Of a stretch of 25,000 nucleotides of DNA, positions 14,565 through 24,202 are shown piece by piece. The stretch comes from Glandiceps talaboti (taxonomy: Eukaryota > Hemichordata > Enteropneusta > Spengelidae). Position 1 is the stretch's first letter. Every line of letters starts with the position of its first letter. Made by a program: the position numbers and the translations under genes. The notes under the pieces were generated by a model. It saw only the letters and a program-made list of their open reading frames with translations, ran no database searches and was not told the origin of the DNA. The stretch covers positions 18,783,642 through 18,808,641 of the forward strand of contig NC_135556.1 of assembly GCF_964340395.1 (NCBI RefSeq). Direction: 5' to 3'.

Positions 14565-14832
14565 TGACCTTGAAGGTCAAGACCAAAGGTCACTGTTTCA
14601 ACAGCCAGCGTGCCCCTAATATAGACACTTGAACAAATCTTTGTGTAACAGTTTTAGAGTTATGCAGTAAATACTGATTTTTAACTACAGATATGGCATG
14701 TCACCTTTGTGCCTGATTTGAATGAAATTGGGTATTGCATGTTAGAGAGATGTCGTAATTACGGACGGACAGTTGCACATATGGACAGAGCCTATAATAT
14801 GGTAATAGCTCCTGCTAACGGGGGGGGGGGGA
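14565..14832 (+). repeat. Dispersed repeat, copy 1
   Basis: Shares with 18130-18340 the ordered blocks TTAGA..TATGCAGTAAA..TATTGATTTTT, CACCT.TGTGCC..TTTGAA, GAAATTG..TATTG.ATGT and ACGGACG. Both end in a C-rich then G-rich hairpin-like tail (here AGCTCCTGC then a run of G). It begins with TGACCTTGAAGGTCA. The order and orientation are conserved, with roughly 70% matches by eye. It is non-coding, and its mode of spread is unknown. Confidence 0.75.
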
Positions 14833-14985
14833 TAAGACCATTTCGTCTTGGTAATTTATTGAAGTTATGCAGAAAACACTATTTCATTTCTAATATGATA
14901 CATAAGTCGTTCACGCAATTGAAAGGCACAAACAACAACAGTGCATTCTCACAAGTCAGAGTATATTTTCCCCTGAGGAATATGA

Positions 14986-15345
14986 AATAGCTGACCGTAA
15001 AAGGGTGATGATGCAAAGACGATGACGTTAGAAGCAAGTTCAATGAGCCTCAGCCTCAGCCTACCATAGAATATACAATAGTATGAGAAAGAGCTTTACG
15101 TTACCGTAAAGGGGACCGTGGTTTAATATGACGCAAAGACGATGATAAGTAAGTTCAGCAGTGAGCTTAACATTACCGTAAAAGGGGCTAGTGGTTTGCA
15201 ATTTTGGCAATGCACAAACGACCACTATAAGAGAAGTAAGTTTATGAGCTTATCGTGATTGTAAAGAAGGCTACTGGTTTGTGACTTTGCAAAGAAGAGG
15301 ACTTTATGAGAAGTATTAAGTTTGAAGAGCTTGGAGTAAAACTTC
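14986..15345. repeat. Degenerate tandem array, 72-105 bp units
   Basis: A block of GAGCTT or AGCTG plus TTACCGTAAA-GGG, GTGGTTT, a CAAAGA segment and AAGTAAGTT recurs. Starts lie near 14986, 15091, 15163, 15246 and 15327, giving spacings of about 105, 72, 83 and 81 bp. The first unit carries an extra CCTCAG triplication. Copies are strongly diverged, so the array is old. Confidence 0.65.
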
Positions 15346-16296
15346 AATCATAATAGTAATACCATGTAATGATATACAAAAAAAACCATTTATTTTTAAA
15401 GTTCGCTCATCTCCACTTACATAAGTAAGTCCGTTTAGAGTCGGATACACGCATTCAGTAACTTTACACAGCTAAACAATTTCTAGGACCACTTTTCTTC
15501 TCAAAACTCACGTGACTAGTACTATAAAAGTGTACAAATACACGTTTATTTTGTTTTCAAAATGAAACGACACGTCAACTTACTCTCCATGAAACGTGAG
15601 TGTAACCATTAATTTTACTTTTAAAAAGCTTTCCGGTTTGTTTCAAGCCTCATGTTAAGCTGTCGCCGTCAAAATGTTAAAAACTCATGTTTTACGAGTT
15701 TCAATGAAGGCATCAAAATGAAACACATTCTTAGCTTACGGAGACAAGAAGTTAGCTTTTAAAAGGTATCATTCTAGTATCATATACAACTACTTGTAAT
15801 CCAGACCGAATTCGGCGGTTCTTTGAGACAACAAATCTTGAGCGTTTACTTTAGTAAATTCAAATTCTTGGCGATGTAATATTTTCGAAATAAGCTTTAT
15901 TACAAAAATACGAAAGTACAAATATAATGCACCATAAGTGTGATTTAAAGAAAAAAAACTGTAATAACAAGACAAAATAGAGTCAGCCTGGAGTAAACAG
16001 TTCAACCGAAAACTGTCAAAATCACTGTAATTCTCTCCATTTCATTTGTCGGGAACGTTGATTTGAAGGGCTAATTGGTGGTTGTCATAGTAACGAGTGG
16101 GTCTAACGATGGTTTTAAGTGAGTCAGGCAATGCTGGCACCGGTGTAATAAAATGCTGTGACACTGAATAATAGATACGCAAAAGGATTTGTGGAGATAA
16201 TCTGAAGCAAAAACCCCGTCATTAAGATAAATAACAAGGCACGGGCTTGCAAGAATTGCTTGACGTTGGAACAGGTAAAGACGTAAGCTGGAGACA
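15346..16296. other. Gene-free stretch upstream of the receptor-channel gene
   Basis: AT-rich DNA that should hold the promoter and any leader exon of the channel gene starting at 16297. I could not place a TATA box, initiator or leader exon with confidence. An in-frame TAA at 16276 limits the coding start. Confidence 0.5.
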
Positions 16297-16391
16297 ATGA
16301 CGGCACACTGTTACAGGAAAGCAAATGCTATAATGTTACTGTTACACATCGTTGTAGCTGTTCATATTTGTAGAATTGGTTACGTGAAAGG
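16297..16391 (+). CDS. Channel subunit exon 1: signal peptide
   Basis: Encodes residues 1-31 and two bases of codon 32. The in-frame ATG at 16297 follows a TAA at 16276. A second ATG at 16333 (M13) is an alternative start. The longer form has a basic n-region (CYRKANA) and a hydrophobic core (IMLLLHIVVAV), as in a secretory signal peptide, and the shorter form keeps the core. The exon ends AAAGG before donor GTGAGT at 16392 (phase 2). Signal exons are not conserved in sequence, so this call rests on position, hydrophobicity, phase match and donor quality. Upstream leader exons may exist. Confidence 0.65.
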
Positions 16392-17792
16392 GTGAGTATG
16401 ATATAGCTATTTATATAATCTTAAGACCTGCTTAACAAGCTTGTGCATTATGGAAGGGTTAATTTGATATTATCTATCGAGGTCATTTGGTTCCAAGGGA
16501 CCTGTAGGTGTTGATACAATGCAATCTCAATTTATTCACTTACGCCTGTAAGTAGCAGCGGCGACATTTTGCCAGGAAAAATCCGACAAACTGTTACTTA
16601 TTCGTGATCTGTGATATACGGCTATACACAGTCTCCTAGCTTATTCAATGGATTATCATCTAACACTTGTTTTATTATCTTTGTTGTTTTTCAAACCAGT
16701 TTTACCGAGGTACGTGGCAATATTTGAAAATTTTAACGAAAGAGGAAGTTTTTTTTAGGGTTTTAGGATCATACAATTTCTCAAACGTGAACATATTTAA
16801 ACACATATGTTTTAAATGCCAATAAGACTGAATGTACTTCTTGTTGAAAACTTGAATCCTCCCATGCAGTCTAGGAGGTTGCCGGTAATTACTAGTATAT
16901 ATTCAATGAACACCGCGTCGAAGACGTTTACTACTATTTCCGAGAAATTCATTTTCTTAGCAAGCAAGCAAACAAACTGATTTCCACCTTACAAGAATCC
17001 TCACAAAAGTCAAAGTATACATAGTGATATTCATTTGTTTGATAACTTGGCAATAATTTGACAGATAAAAATGCTGTATGCTTCATAGTCAAGATATAAC
17101 GCATATAATTATAACTTCGATATACGTTGTAATGTTCTATCAATTCTAATATACATCAATGCATACACAAGAAGATAACAATTGTAAGATACATCTAAAG
17201 TTACGCTCACAATCATGCTTTAAGTTTTCTATCTACGAATGATTCCAAGTGAAACAACGATATGAATATATGTATATTGAAAGAAGTACTATCACACCCT
17301 AGAGTCACAACTAGTCGGTCGAATATCAAAAGATATCAAAAGGATGCCGTATAAAACACCTGTAGGTAAAAGGTGAAAGGGAAGATGGTTACCCTAATTA
17401 GAAAAAAAATCAATGAACAACACTTTTGAATACTCTGTGGTTGAGAAAAACGTAAAATGATGCACAGACAGACTCAATGGTTCTGGAAAAAGATTTTAAA
17501 AAATGATGTATGCTGAACCAGTGATAAGAAGACGCCAGGATTTCGTTAATCATCTACCATCGCTCAATTTAAGATGACGTGTCTGACCGTTCTGAAAGAA
17601 TGGGTTGATTTTCTTTGATATTGCTATTGCTTGGGGAATTATCTTTTGTCCATGGGATTAATTCTATGTTTAATATTGTTTGTGATGATAGTTATCGAAT
17701 GTCACACAAAGTTATTTGAAATCAACTCGAAGTGGTTCTTTTGATATTGCCGACGATGAATGTAATCTTTTCGATTATACTTTTACCCTCAG
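16392..17792 (+). other. Intron 1 of the channel gene
   Basis: 1401 bp, GTGAGT donor and ACTTTTACCCTCAG acceptor. AT-rich, with no repeat element or internal gene recognised. A minus-strand frame at 16949-17143 has no support. Confidence 0.65.
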
Positions 17793-17864
17793 GACATGTA
17801 TCTGCAATGACACATCGGAAGTACCGTATAATGAGGCCGAAACGTTACTGCAACAACCTTTCAA
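17793..17864 (+). CDS. Channel subunit exon 2: N-terminal linker
   Basis: 72 bp between a pyrimidine-rich acceptor (TTTTACCCTCAG) and a perfect GTAAGT donor. It completes codon 32 (GG|G), encodes residues 33-55 and ends with AA of codon 56. The peptide reads TCICNDTSEVPYNEAETLL and then QQPF, with sequon N37-D-T39. This segment is variable across Cys-loop receptors, so homology alone would not detect it. Both phases agree with exons 1 and 3, which is the main support. Confidence 0.7.
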
Positions 17865-17883
17865 GTAAGTAGCAAACATCAAA

Positions 17884-17939
17884 AATATATTATATATTAT
17901 ATATTATATATTATATATTATATATTATATATTATATAT
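17884..17939. repeat. (ATATATT)n tandem repeat
   Basis: About eight 7 bp ATATATT units starting 20 bp after the exon 2 donor. Confidence 0.9.
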
Positions 17940-18129
17940 CTACTATGTGAGAGTTGGTAAATTATATAAATATTTAAAATATTAGCAGCGTTGTAACAGT
18001 GTTCTCTTTTAAATTACTATGATAATAATTTTTGCGGAAAGACCGATATTTCTCTCAGACATGTTTGATCGTCAACTCAACTAATCAACTAAATAAAAAT
18101 ATTAATATCATGAGTAGGATCGTCATAGA
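17940..18129. other. Intron 2, proximal part
   Basis: AT-rich intronic DNA between the ATATATT array and the second dispersed-repeat copy. No feature is seen. Confidence 0.5.
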
Positions 18130-18340
18130 AGACACAGCTCCATAAATACTTGCATTGTAGATTTTTAGATATGCAGTAAAATATTGATTTTTTGACCACA
18201 TATATTGTCGCTATTCACCTCTGTGCCAAGTTTGAAAGAAATTGAATATTGTATGTCAAGAGAAATGACGTCTTATAGACGGACGTAACCCATTGTATTA
18301 TCCCCCTCCGCCTTTGGGGGAGAGGGGGGTGGGGCTAAAA
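18130..18340 (+). repeat. Dispersed repeat, copy 2 (in intron 2)
   Basis: Same orientation and block order as 14565-14832: TTTTTAGATATGCAGTAAAA at about 18162, then CACCTCTGTGCC, GAAATTGAATATTG and GACGGACG. It ends in a hairpin of CCCCCTCCGCC against a GGGGG-rich strand, then GGGGCTAAAAT. The tail hairpin is better preserved here than in copy 1, while the TGACCTTGAAGGTCA head is missing. Confidence 0.75.
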
Positions 18341-20204
18341 TATAGCTTTATTCGTATCAGAAATTTAAAACCATATTTGGCAAAACAACTGTTAACGTTC
18401 TTAATGAGATGAATAACCTTTATACTACAATACTACAATATCTGGGATGTCAAAGATCGGAATATGGCAGTAGTACAGAAGGTTTCTGTGTGTTTTCCAT
18501 GACATTTTGGAAAATGGTTATGGCTTCAAGATAGTATGGATTACCGAATTGTGGTGATTCAGAAAAAGATAAAGGATGTTGACTCCAAATGGTGCCTATC
18601 TTCGGGCAAAAATCGCTGTAATATCCGTAGAGCTTTATAGATTTTAGGACCGCTGACGGAAACATGGTATTAAGGAATAAAAACCAACAGATCATATTTT
18701 CCATCAGTTAAAACATTTAATAGTAATCTTGCGATGGATGTGGTCGTCTCAGTGAAATAGTATTACTTCTTACAAATCTATAGCATAATATTTCCTTGTA
18801 TTGTGACTCTGCTCATAATAGTCTTTTGATCAGAAATATCAACAAGAATACTGTTAACGTACTTGTCAACGTAATACGATCTGCCATGCTATATAATTGG
18901 TTCGAGCTGAAAAGCTACAACATAAATTTGTTTCATTAAACCACGTAACACCTTATGACATTTAGCTAGCGTATACCAAACGTCATGTCTTCATCACTTG
19001 TGAAGCTTAAAAGCGTAGGATGAGAATGGAATTAAATGTACTATGACAGGAAATTTAACCGAATACGAGAAAAGTGCATTTCATTAAGTATTTAATAGCG
19101 GTACGGGGATTGAAAAAGAATGAGGTTTATGACAAAAAAACCACCTGATTGTAATCCGATTTATACATCCAAGTCTTGGAGTATGATTTGTTATGTTTCC
19201 AGAGTTCTACTTATACCCCGTTTAGTTCACAAGACTACAGAATTAACATGTCTTACCCTTGTTAGGCTCGGTAACAGAAAAACACACGGGTAAATTTAAT
19301 TCCCCACGATTCGCAATAAATTGAGATATTAATGTCTATTTTACAATGTGTTTTGTAGCCAAAAGGTGTAGGAAAGCCAGGTATTCTGTTTTTTTAATTT
19401 ATACTAATTAAGCAGTGGTTAACTTTGCTTTTCAATATAAATGCTTGTCCCAAATCCCTTTTCTGTGACGAATTTCTCGATCTCCTCGTATTTTATTGTA
19501 ATACAAGATTCATCTGCAGAATTATGTGTTGTTTGCTAACTGTTACTTGTTATGATTGACAAGGTCACGCGGATTTCAAGCCAATATAGTAAAAGTGTTG
19601 TCAGTTAAGCACGGATTTACTTTGTAAATCCCTCTTTGTCTTTCCCTATCTGCTACTGATTTCAGTGGGATTAAATCGTTATATCACCTGCTGCACAAAC
19701 TTAAGAGTATGGCCTTGCAACGTATGGGGTTTAATAATATCTGTACATGTCAAAGACTGTGACAACGTTTTGACATTATCAGGGTATGGGCTAGTGTGTA
19801 GGGAAATAATTGGGATGTTTTTCTTGTACTTTTTCATCGAGCTGAATACGACCCACGTGACCACTTGGGTTGTTAACTCGTTCATAGACAGGACCTAATT
19901 ACGGGTCTGGTTTAAAACAACACCAAGACGTTAAATGTTCCCAAATGAAAGTTACCAGACAAATACAAATACTAGTATAACTTTCCTCTTTTGGGAATAA
20001 TGTTTTAGCTAGAAACGGATAAAAATATTGATATAACATTGTTTAAGGTCAAAGATCTGTCTTTATTGAACTTCCACAATCCGTGTTTGTTGGCAAAGGA
20101 GTGTGAATACTTGTAGCGAATGCAGATGGCATTTTTCATGTTTAGCCATACAATTAATATAAGTTGGAGAACATATTGTACATGGTTCCAACAATCACTA
20201 GGAC
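18341..20204 (+). other. Intron 2, middle part
   Basis: AT-rich intronic DNA. Frames at 18450-18704 (minus), 19665-19898 (both strands) and 20005-20250 (minus) carry no recognisable motif and no in-phase splice sites, and are not accepted as genes. Confidence 0.5.
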
Positions 20205-20516
20205 AGTAAAATATAGTTACTTTGGAATGGTGACATGAAAACGAAGCCAACGTTTCGAGCTACTACGGACCTTTGATGGACGGACGTTAATGTCTCTCTC
20301 CGAACTGGCGCACATCAGACAGAGGAATCATATCATGAACAGGGACCAAGGATACCATATACCATCAACTTATGGACATACTATTCCGCCAGTTGGGAGA
20401 GAGGCATTAATTCTGAATAATTAAATCACTGGGTGAATCAATGTCCGTAGAAGACGGATCGAAACATCCATTCGTTTCCAAAGTGAATTTACCCTTCCAA
20501 AGTAACTATATTTTAC
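20205..20516. mobile_element. Foldback (long inverted repeat) element in intron 2
   Basis: Three collinear inverted-repeat pairs share one centre. Outer: AGTAAAATATAGTTACTTTGG at 20205-20225 against its complement at 20496-20516. Middle: TACGGAC near 20264-20270 against GTCCGTA at 20443-20449, with related flanks containing TTTCGA. Inner: 24 bp at 20287-20310 against 20387-20410, 22 of 24 matching. The 76 bp loop is unpaired. No open frame is shared by the arms. This suggests a foldback transposon or two head-to-head fragments of one repeat. Confidence 0.7.
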
Positions 20517-20816
20517 AGTTCTAATATACGTTATTTGCATGCCATTGGAGTGAACATATTCTGTGCACCCTCTCAACAAATTATATTTTAATAAGACCAT
20601 TATATAACTTATAAAGACTAGCATCTGTATCAATATTCTTGTCTATTCTTGTCATGTATCTGATGTATGTTAATGTACTAAACCCATAATTTCTGTGGTA
20701 AACTTGATGGCTTTTCAGTTGTTTCATCATAGATACATTTTTACAATGTATTTTGACTACTCCCGAAGTCATGAATAAAATGCGTTGAATCTTTTCTGAA
20801 ATCATTTCTCAAACAG

Positions 20817-20911
20817 CGAAGATCAAGCTGGAAATGGTTTCCCGCCTTATACAATGTTATTAAACCATTTGATGACAACATATGACAGGCGTTTGAGACC
20901 AAACTTCGGTG
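20817..20911 (+). CDS. Channel subunit exon 3: start of the extracellular ligand-binding domain
   Basis: 95 bp between acceptor CATTTCTCAAACAG and donor G|GTAAGT. It completes codon 56 (AA|C), encodes residues 57-87 and one base of codon 88. The product contains TMLLNHLMTTYDRRLRPNFG. The helix ending in YD, followed by (R/K)(R/L)RPNFGG, is the hallmark N-terminal block of anion-selective Cys-loop receptors (glycine, GABA-A, Rdl). This exon, with exon 4, identifies the gene. Confidence 0.92.
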
Positions 20912-21204
20912 GTAAGTCTGTAAACTAACATATAGTCCATATATTTGAACATTTCTCTTAGTCTCATTTGTTTTAAAGGAAGCAATCTATCATTTTATTC
21001 TACAAACAAGTAAATGTAGTCAATATGTAAGCATATGTTATGACGTGTTGAAAATTCACAGTTTCTCTACAATCCTGACATAAGTGCCAATATCTGGGTA
21101 AGTCCAAAACAAGACTTTGTGTGACTCAGTCATTTAGTTTGCCTAGTATATACAAAATGCTACATCATCTGATTACTAGATATGGTCTCCTGTGTATATC
21201 TTCA
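20912..21204 (+). other. Intron 3, proximal part
   Basis: Intron 3 begins with GTAAGT and is 2204 bp overall. This part is AT-rich with no recognised feature. Confidence 0.6.
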
Positions 21205-21470
21205 TTAATAATAATAATAATAAAGCGAATTTATAATGCGCCTGTCCCCCGAAGAGCTCTAGGCGCAGACACAGAACTACTAAAAAAAACGAGAGGATAC
21301 AGAAAAACAATTGAAAACATAGGAAGGATGCAGAGAGAAGTGAGTGAGTGAGATTTAAGACTGAAATAGGTGCAGAGTGGAAGGAGGACTTAGAGTGAGT
21401 GTGTCAAAGACTGTGAGGAAGACTGTTCCAAACAGAAGGAGCAGTGTGGGTGAAGGAACTCAATTCTTAC
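21205..21470 (-). mobile_element. 5'-truncated non-LTR retrotransposon 3' fragment (CR1/L2-like)
   Basis: Read on the minus strand, 21460-21310 translates to SFTHTAPSVWNSLPHSL, then a stop and a Ser-rich remnant. The A-P-x-(L/V)WNSLP motif is typical of the extreme C-terminus of reverse-transcriptase ORFs in many invertebrate LINEs. Downstream on that strand comes a GCGCCTAGAGC...GGCGC palindromic segment, ATTATAAATTCGC and an (ATT)n microsatellite tail (21205-21224 on the + strand as TAA units), as in CR1/L2-type 3' ends. It is a dead copy with an internal stop, inserted antisense in intron 3. The exact clade is uncertain. Confidence 0.7.
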
Positions 21471-22479
21471 CCAATTCTTTATCAGCTAAATTATAGGTCA
21501 ATCTGTTCTCTATTTTACCGCGGCAGCAGGGAAGGAAGAGCTCTTTATACCTTTTGATATAACACATGGTTTTCTCGCACACTTCGCGCTTCAGTGATTG
21601 ATCTTGATCACGTGGGATAGACTAGTATCACATATTAACCTACAGCGGGCGCTATTTGTTCTTTATACGCCCTCAAGACACTAGTACAGGAGCCTAGTGT
21701 TAATTATTGAGAGAAATCAAGTCTGTTACTTGCCAAAAATGGCAAGATTTGGTTTTCATACAGAGGAAGAACGTCAAACGTTTTGACGACAAGCATGCAA
21801 AGTAAACAAGACAAATAATTTGGTTTGCACAAGCAGCAGACCTAGGTGTTGCTACAAGTGTACCATAATTGTAGAGCTTTGCATAGTCTAGTTGATGTAG
21901 AATTTTATTATGATGACTAACAAGATGAAATACTCTATGATTTCGATAGTAGTAAAACTGTCATATTCTCTGTGATTCATGATAAACGTGTCCCAATATC
22001 TATATGGTTGAAGAATATGGCCCGGGGACGAGACAAAAAGAAAAGAAAAATAACCAATTTTATAACCCATGATCCCAAAAACAACTTTATAAGTTAAGAT
22101 GTGTTTATTTTGATAATCTGGCCATAAAGACTTTGCGCCCAATTGCACCCACCTTTTGTTGGGGTTCGGGTCGAATATAATATTTTTCATAAACTAACAG
22201 TACTAGTCTAGGAAATAGGACTCGTTGAGGTAACACTAAGTTAAAGGTGTTCATCAAATATTGAAACGCTAGTATGCCTTCCTTTGCCAGGGTATTATAT
22301 TATAACCAGGGCCATTATTTGGATATCGTCTTACTAATCTGGAATATTCACATTCGAGGCCGATTTCTGCCGAGAACGAGAGGGAAAGTAGCATTCTTGC
22401 TTTACATCTAAACGAAAAAAATCATACACAATTACTGAACACGGAACCCACGAGGAAAGGCCCTCAGAGACAGTCACTG
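21471..22479 (+). other. Intron 3, middle part
   Basis: AT-rich intronic DNA. A 100-residue minus-strand frame at 21888-22190 has no recognisable family motif and is not accepted. Confidence 0.5.
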
Positions 22480-22483
22480 ATAT

Positions 22484-22781
22484 ACTTAGGCCTAACAAAA
22501 AAGATTGTGTGGTTCCGATTACGCTCAAATTTAGAATAGGTGGGTTGGGTAGATTTAGATTTTTGTTCCATATGTGAGTGTCTAGTTCAGTTAGTTATGT
22601 TTTCCGTTGTTTTCAATATGGTCTCTGTGATATTGGTTTCTTCTCAGCAGATGTACAACCATTACAGATTGGAAGTCGAGAACAGTTTTATATTGTTCGA
22701 ACACGTAAAAAAGTTTAGGGTCGGTAGTGAAAAACTAGGTAGGGTCGGATAACCGGATTCAGTTTTTTAGGCCTTATAGAG
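22484..22781. repeat. Possible interspersed repeat with weak inverted ends
   Basis: TTAGGCCTAACAAAAAA near 22487 is loosely mirrored by TTTTTTAGGCCTTA at 22764-22777. Two GTAGGGTCGG/TTAGGGTCGGTAG units lie near the right end. The ends are imperfect and no second copy exists in the window, so this is weak evidence for a transposon remnant. Confidence 0.3.
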
Positions 22782-23115
22782 AATTATCCAATATAAATTA
22801 AAGAAAAAATTATCATACAGGTATAAAATTAGTCTTTTCGTGGATAAAATTGGGATGGTAGTTGGTAAACACAGTTTACGGGTTAGACAGCCGCATTTTT
22901 CATTCAAGTAGCAGACAGTATTTTGTTATTTTCATACAGCGAATTCGTGTGAAAAAGAAACCTCATTTAAAGATGTAAGTAATTCGAAGTAAAATTAAAA
23001 TAAGATGTCCTATTTCTTCTATTGTGAAAGGATCAATATTCTGTTCATTGCATGTAATGTTATTGGCATTTGCAACATTTATGGATGTAATGTAGTATTT
23101 TTTATTATTCTACAG

Positions 23116-23183
23116 GACCGCCTGTCCAGGTTCAATGTGACATGTACGTTAATAGTTTTGATTCCATCAGTGAAACCACCATG
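23116..23183 (+). CDS. Channel subunit exon 4: beta 1 / loop 2 segment, 68 bp
   Basis: 68 bp between acceptor TATTATTCTACAG and donor ATG|GTAAGA. It completes G88 (G|GA) and encodes PPVQVQCDMYVNSFDSISET plus TM, ending on a codon boundary. A 68 bp exon at this place, ending just before the DYR codons, is the conserved arrangement in vertebrate glycine and GABA-A receptor genes (from memory of the family). C95 and the SISETTM loop match glycine receptor alpha subunits, where the corresponding stretch is a Cys-containing beta 1 strand and loop 2, which couples agonist binding to gating. Ser106 sits where human alpha 1 has Ala52. Confidence 0.93.
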
Positions 23184-23252
23184 GTAAGATTAAATATTAT
23201 ACATTTGCATATGCTAAACACGATTTCCGTTTTGTTAAATATTATGTCACAT

Positions 23253-23256
<4 letters not shown>

Positions 23257-23298
<42 letters not shown>

Positions 23299-23379
23299 GC
23301 ACACAAACAAACACAGAGACAGACAGACAGACACACACACACAGGCACACAAACAAACAAACAGACAGACAGACACACG

Positions 23380-23411
<32 letters not shown>

Positions 23412-23460
23412 CACACACACACTCTCTCTCTCTCTCTCTCTCTCTCCCCCTCTCCCCCCA
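23257..23460. repeat. Compound microsatellite CA / CAGA / CA / CT / C-rich
   Basis: Starts 73 bp after the exon 4 donor. AC units (23257-23294) are followed by two similar blocks of GGCACACAAACAAACA plus GACAGACAG (about 23297 and 23344). CA units run to 23422, then CT units to 23446 and a C-rich end. The repeated block indicates an internal duplication of about 47 bp. The long frames over it are artefacts. Confidence 0.95.
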
Positions 23461-24202
23461 AGTTAGAAATTTCGTCTGTCAAAATATAAATCATAACCCC
23501 CACGTTTTCTGTTTATTAGTATCGGTTCATATAATTACAGTATCACGGGTATGAACATGACAAAGCTAAGAATCTTAAAATGCCGTCAGTTTCTTTGTAG
23601 CGTCAGATTTCACAACATATTACTGACAATTTTATTTTTCTGAAACACGTCTGAGTCAGACGAAGCAAAGTATACTTTACTACCTGTTGTTGGTGATTCA
23701 TGCATACAAGATTACAATACGATCTAAGACTATTTGGATAGACTCTCTCTAAAACTTTTCAAACATGCATATTTACCTTGGGGCAAGTAGAATGTACTGC
23801 ACATTACGTTTCTTTGGCAGATGATTTTCGTTGGTTGCCATGGCAACAGAATGGAATATGAAAGCCAATGTTGCATTTTTAAAATAACGTATTAATGTCT
23901 TCCCGACAGATTATGTACTCATCAAAACACATCATTACACTGACTTTTAGCTCGAGGTCAGATATACTGAGAAATTCGAGGCTTTGATGGTTGTTCGCTG
24001 GAGTGTAAATTTATCGATTCTTACACATACAAGAGTCTCTCTCCAACGTCTGCGGTACATCATTTATGACCATAACGTAATCGGGATTATGAAAAGACAG
24101 TTTGTGGGATTCTTCGTATTAAGAGCTATAGTATTTGCATATACGATGACTTTCTTGTTTCCATACATGCAGTACAACTGAGGTCGATTAGTACATGGAA
24201 CT
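23461..24202 (+). other. Intron 4, gene-free part
   Basis: No exon continuing ISETTM with a DYR-like peptide was found. The 77-codon frame at 23951-24181 follows a TTTTAG acceptor-like site but encodes nothing resembling the ligand-binding domain and ends in a stop. Confidence 0.55.

Noticed and set aside
14709-14990. 93-residue + strand frame
   Set aside because: It lies across the dispersed repeat and its G-run, and the second repeat copy does not keep the frame.
19665-19898. Overlapping frames of about 70 residues on both strands in intron 2
   Set aside because: Opposed shadows of each other, without motifs.
20438-20475. Hammerhead ribozyme remnant: TCCGT-AGAAG-ACGGA hairpin followed by CGAAAC, as in Penelope-like elements
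   Set aside because: The essential CUGAUGA core before the hairpin is absent on this copy and on the opposed copy near 20240-20270. A short hairpin plus GAAAC is too little.
21888-22190. 100-residue minus-strand open frame in intron 3
   Set aside because: No recognisable motif, AT-driven composition rich in I, Y, F and K, and no splice or promoter context.
23951-24181. 77-codon open frame after an acceptor-like TTTTAG, considered as exon 5 of the channel
   Set aside because: The peptide has no DYR start, no WxPD or other binding-loop motif, and ends in a stop.
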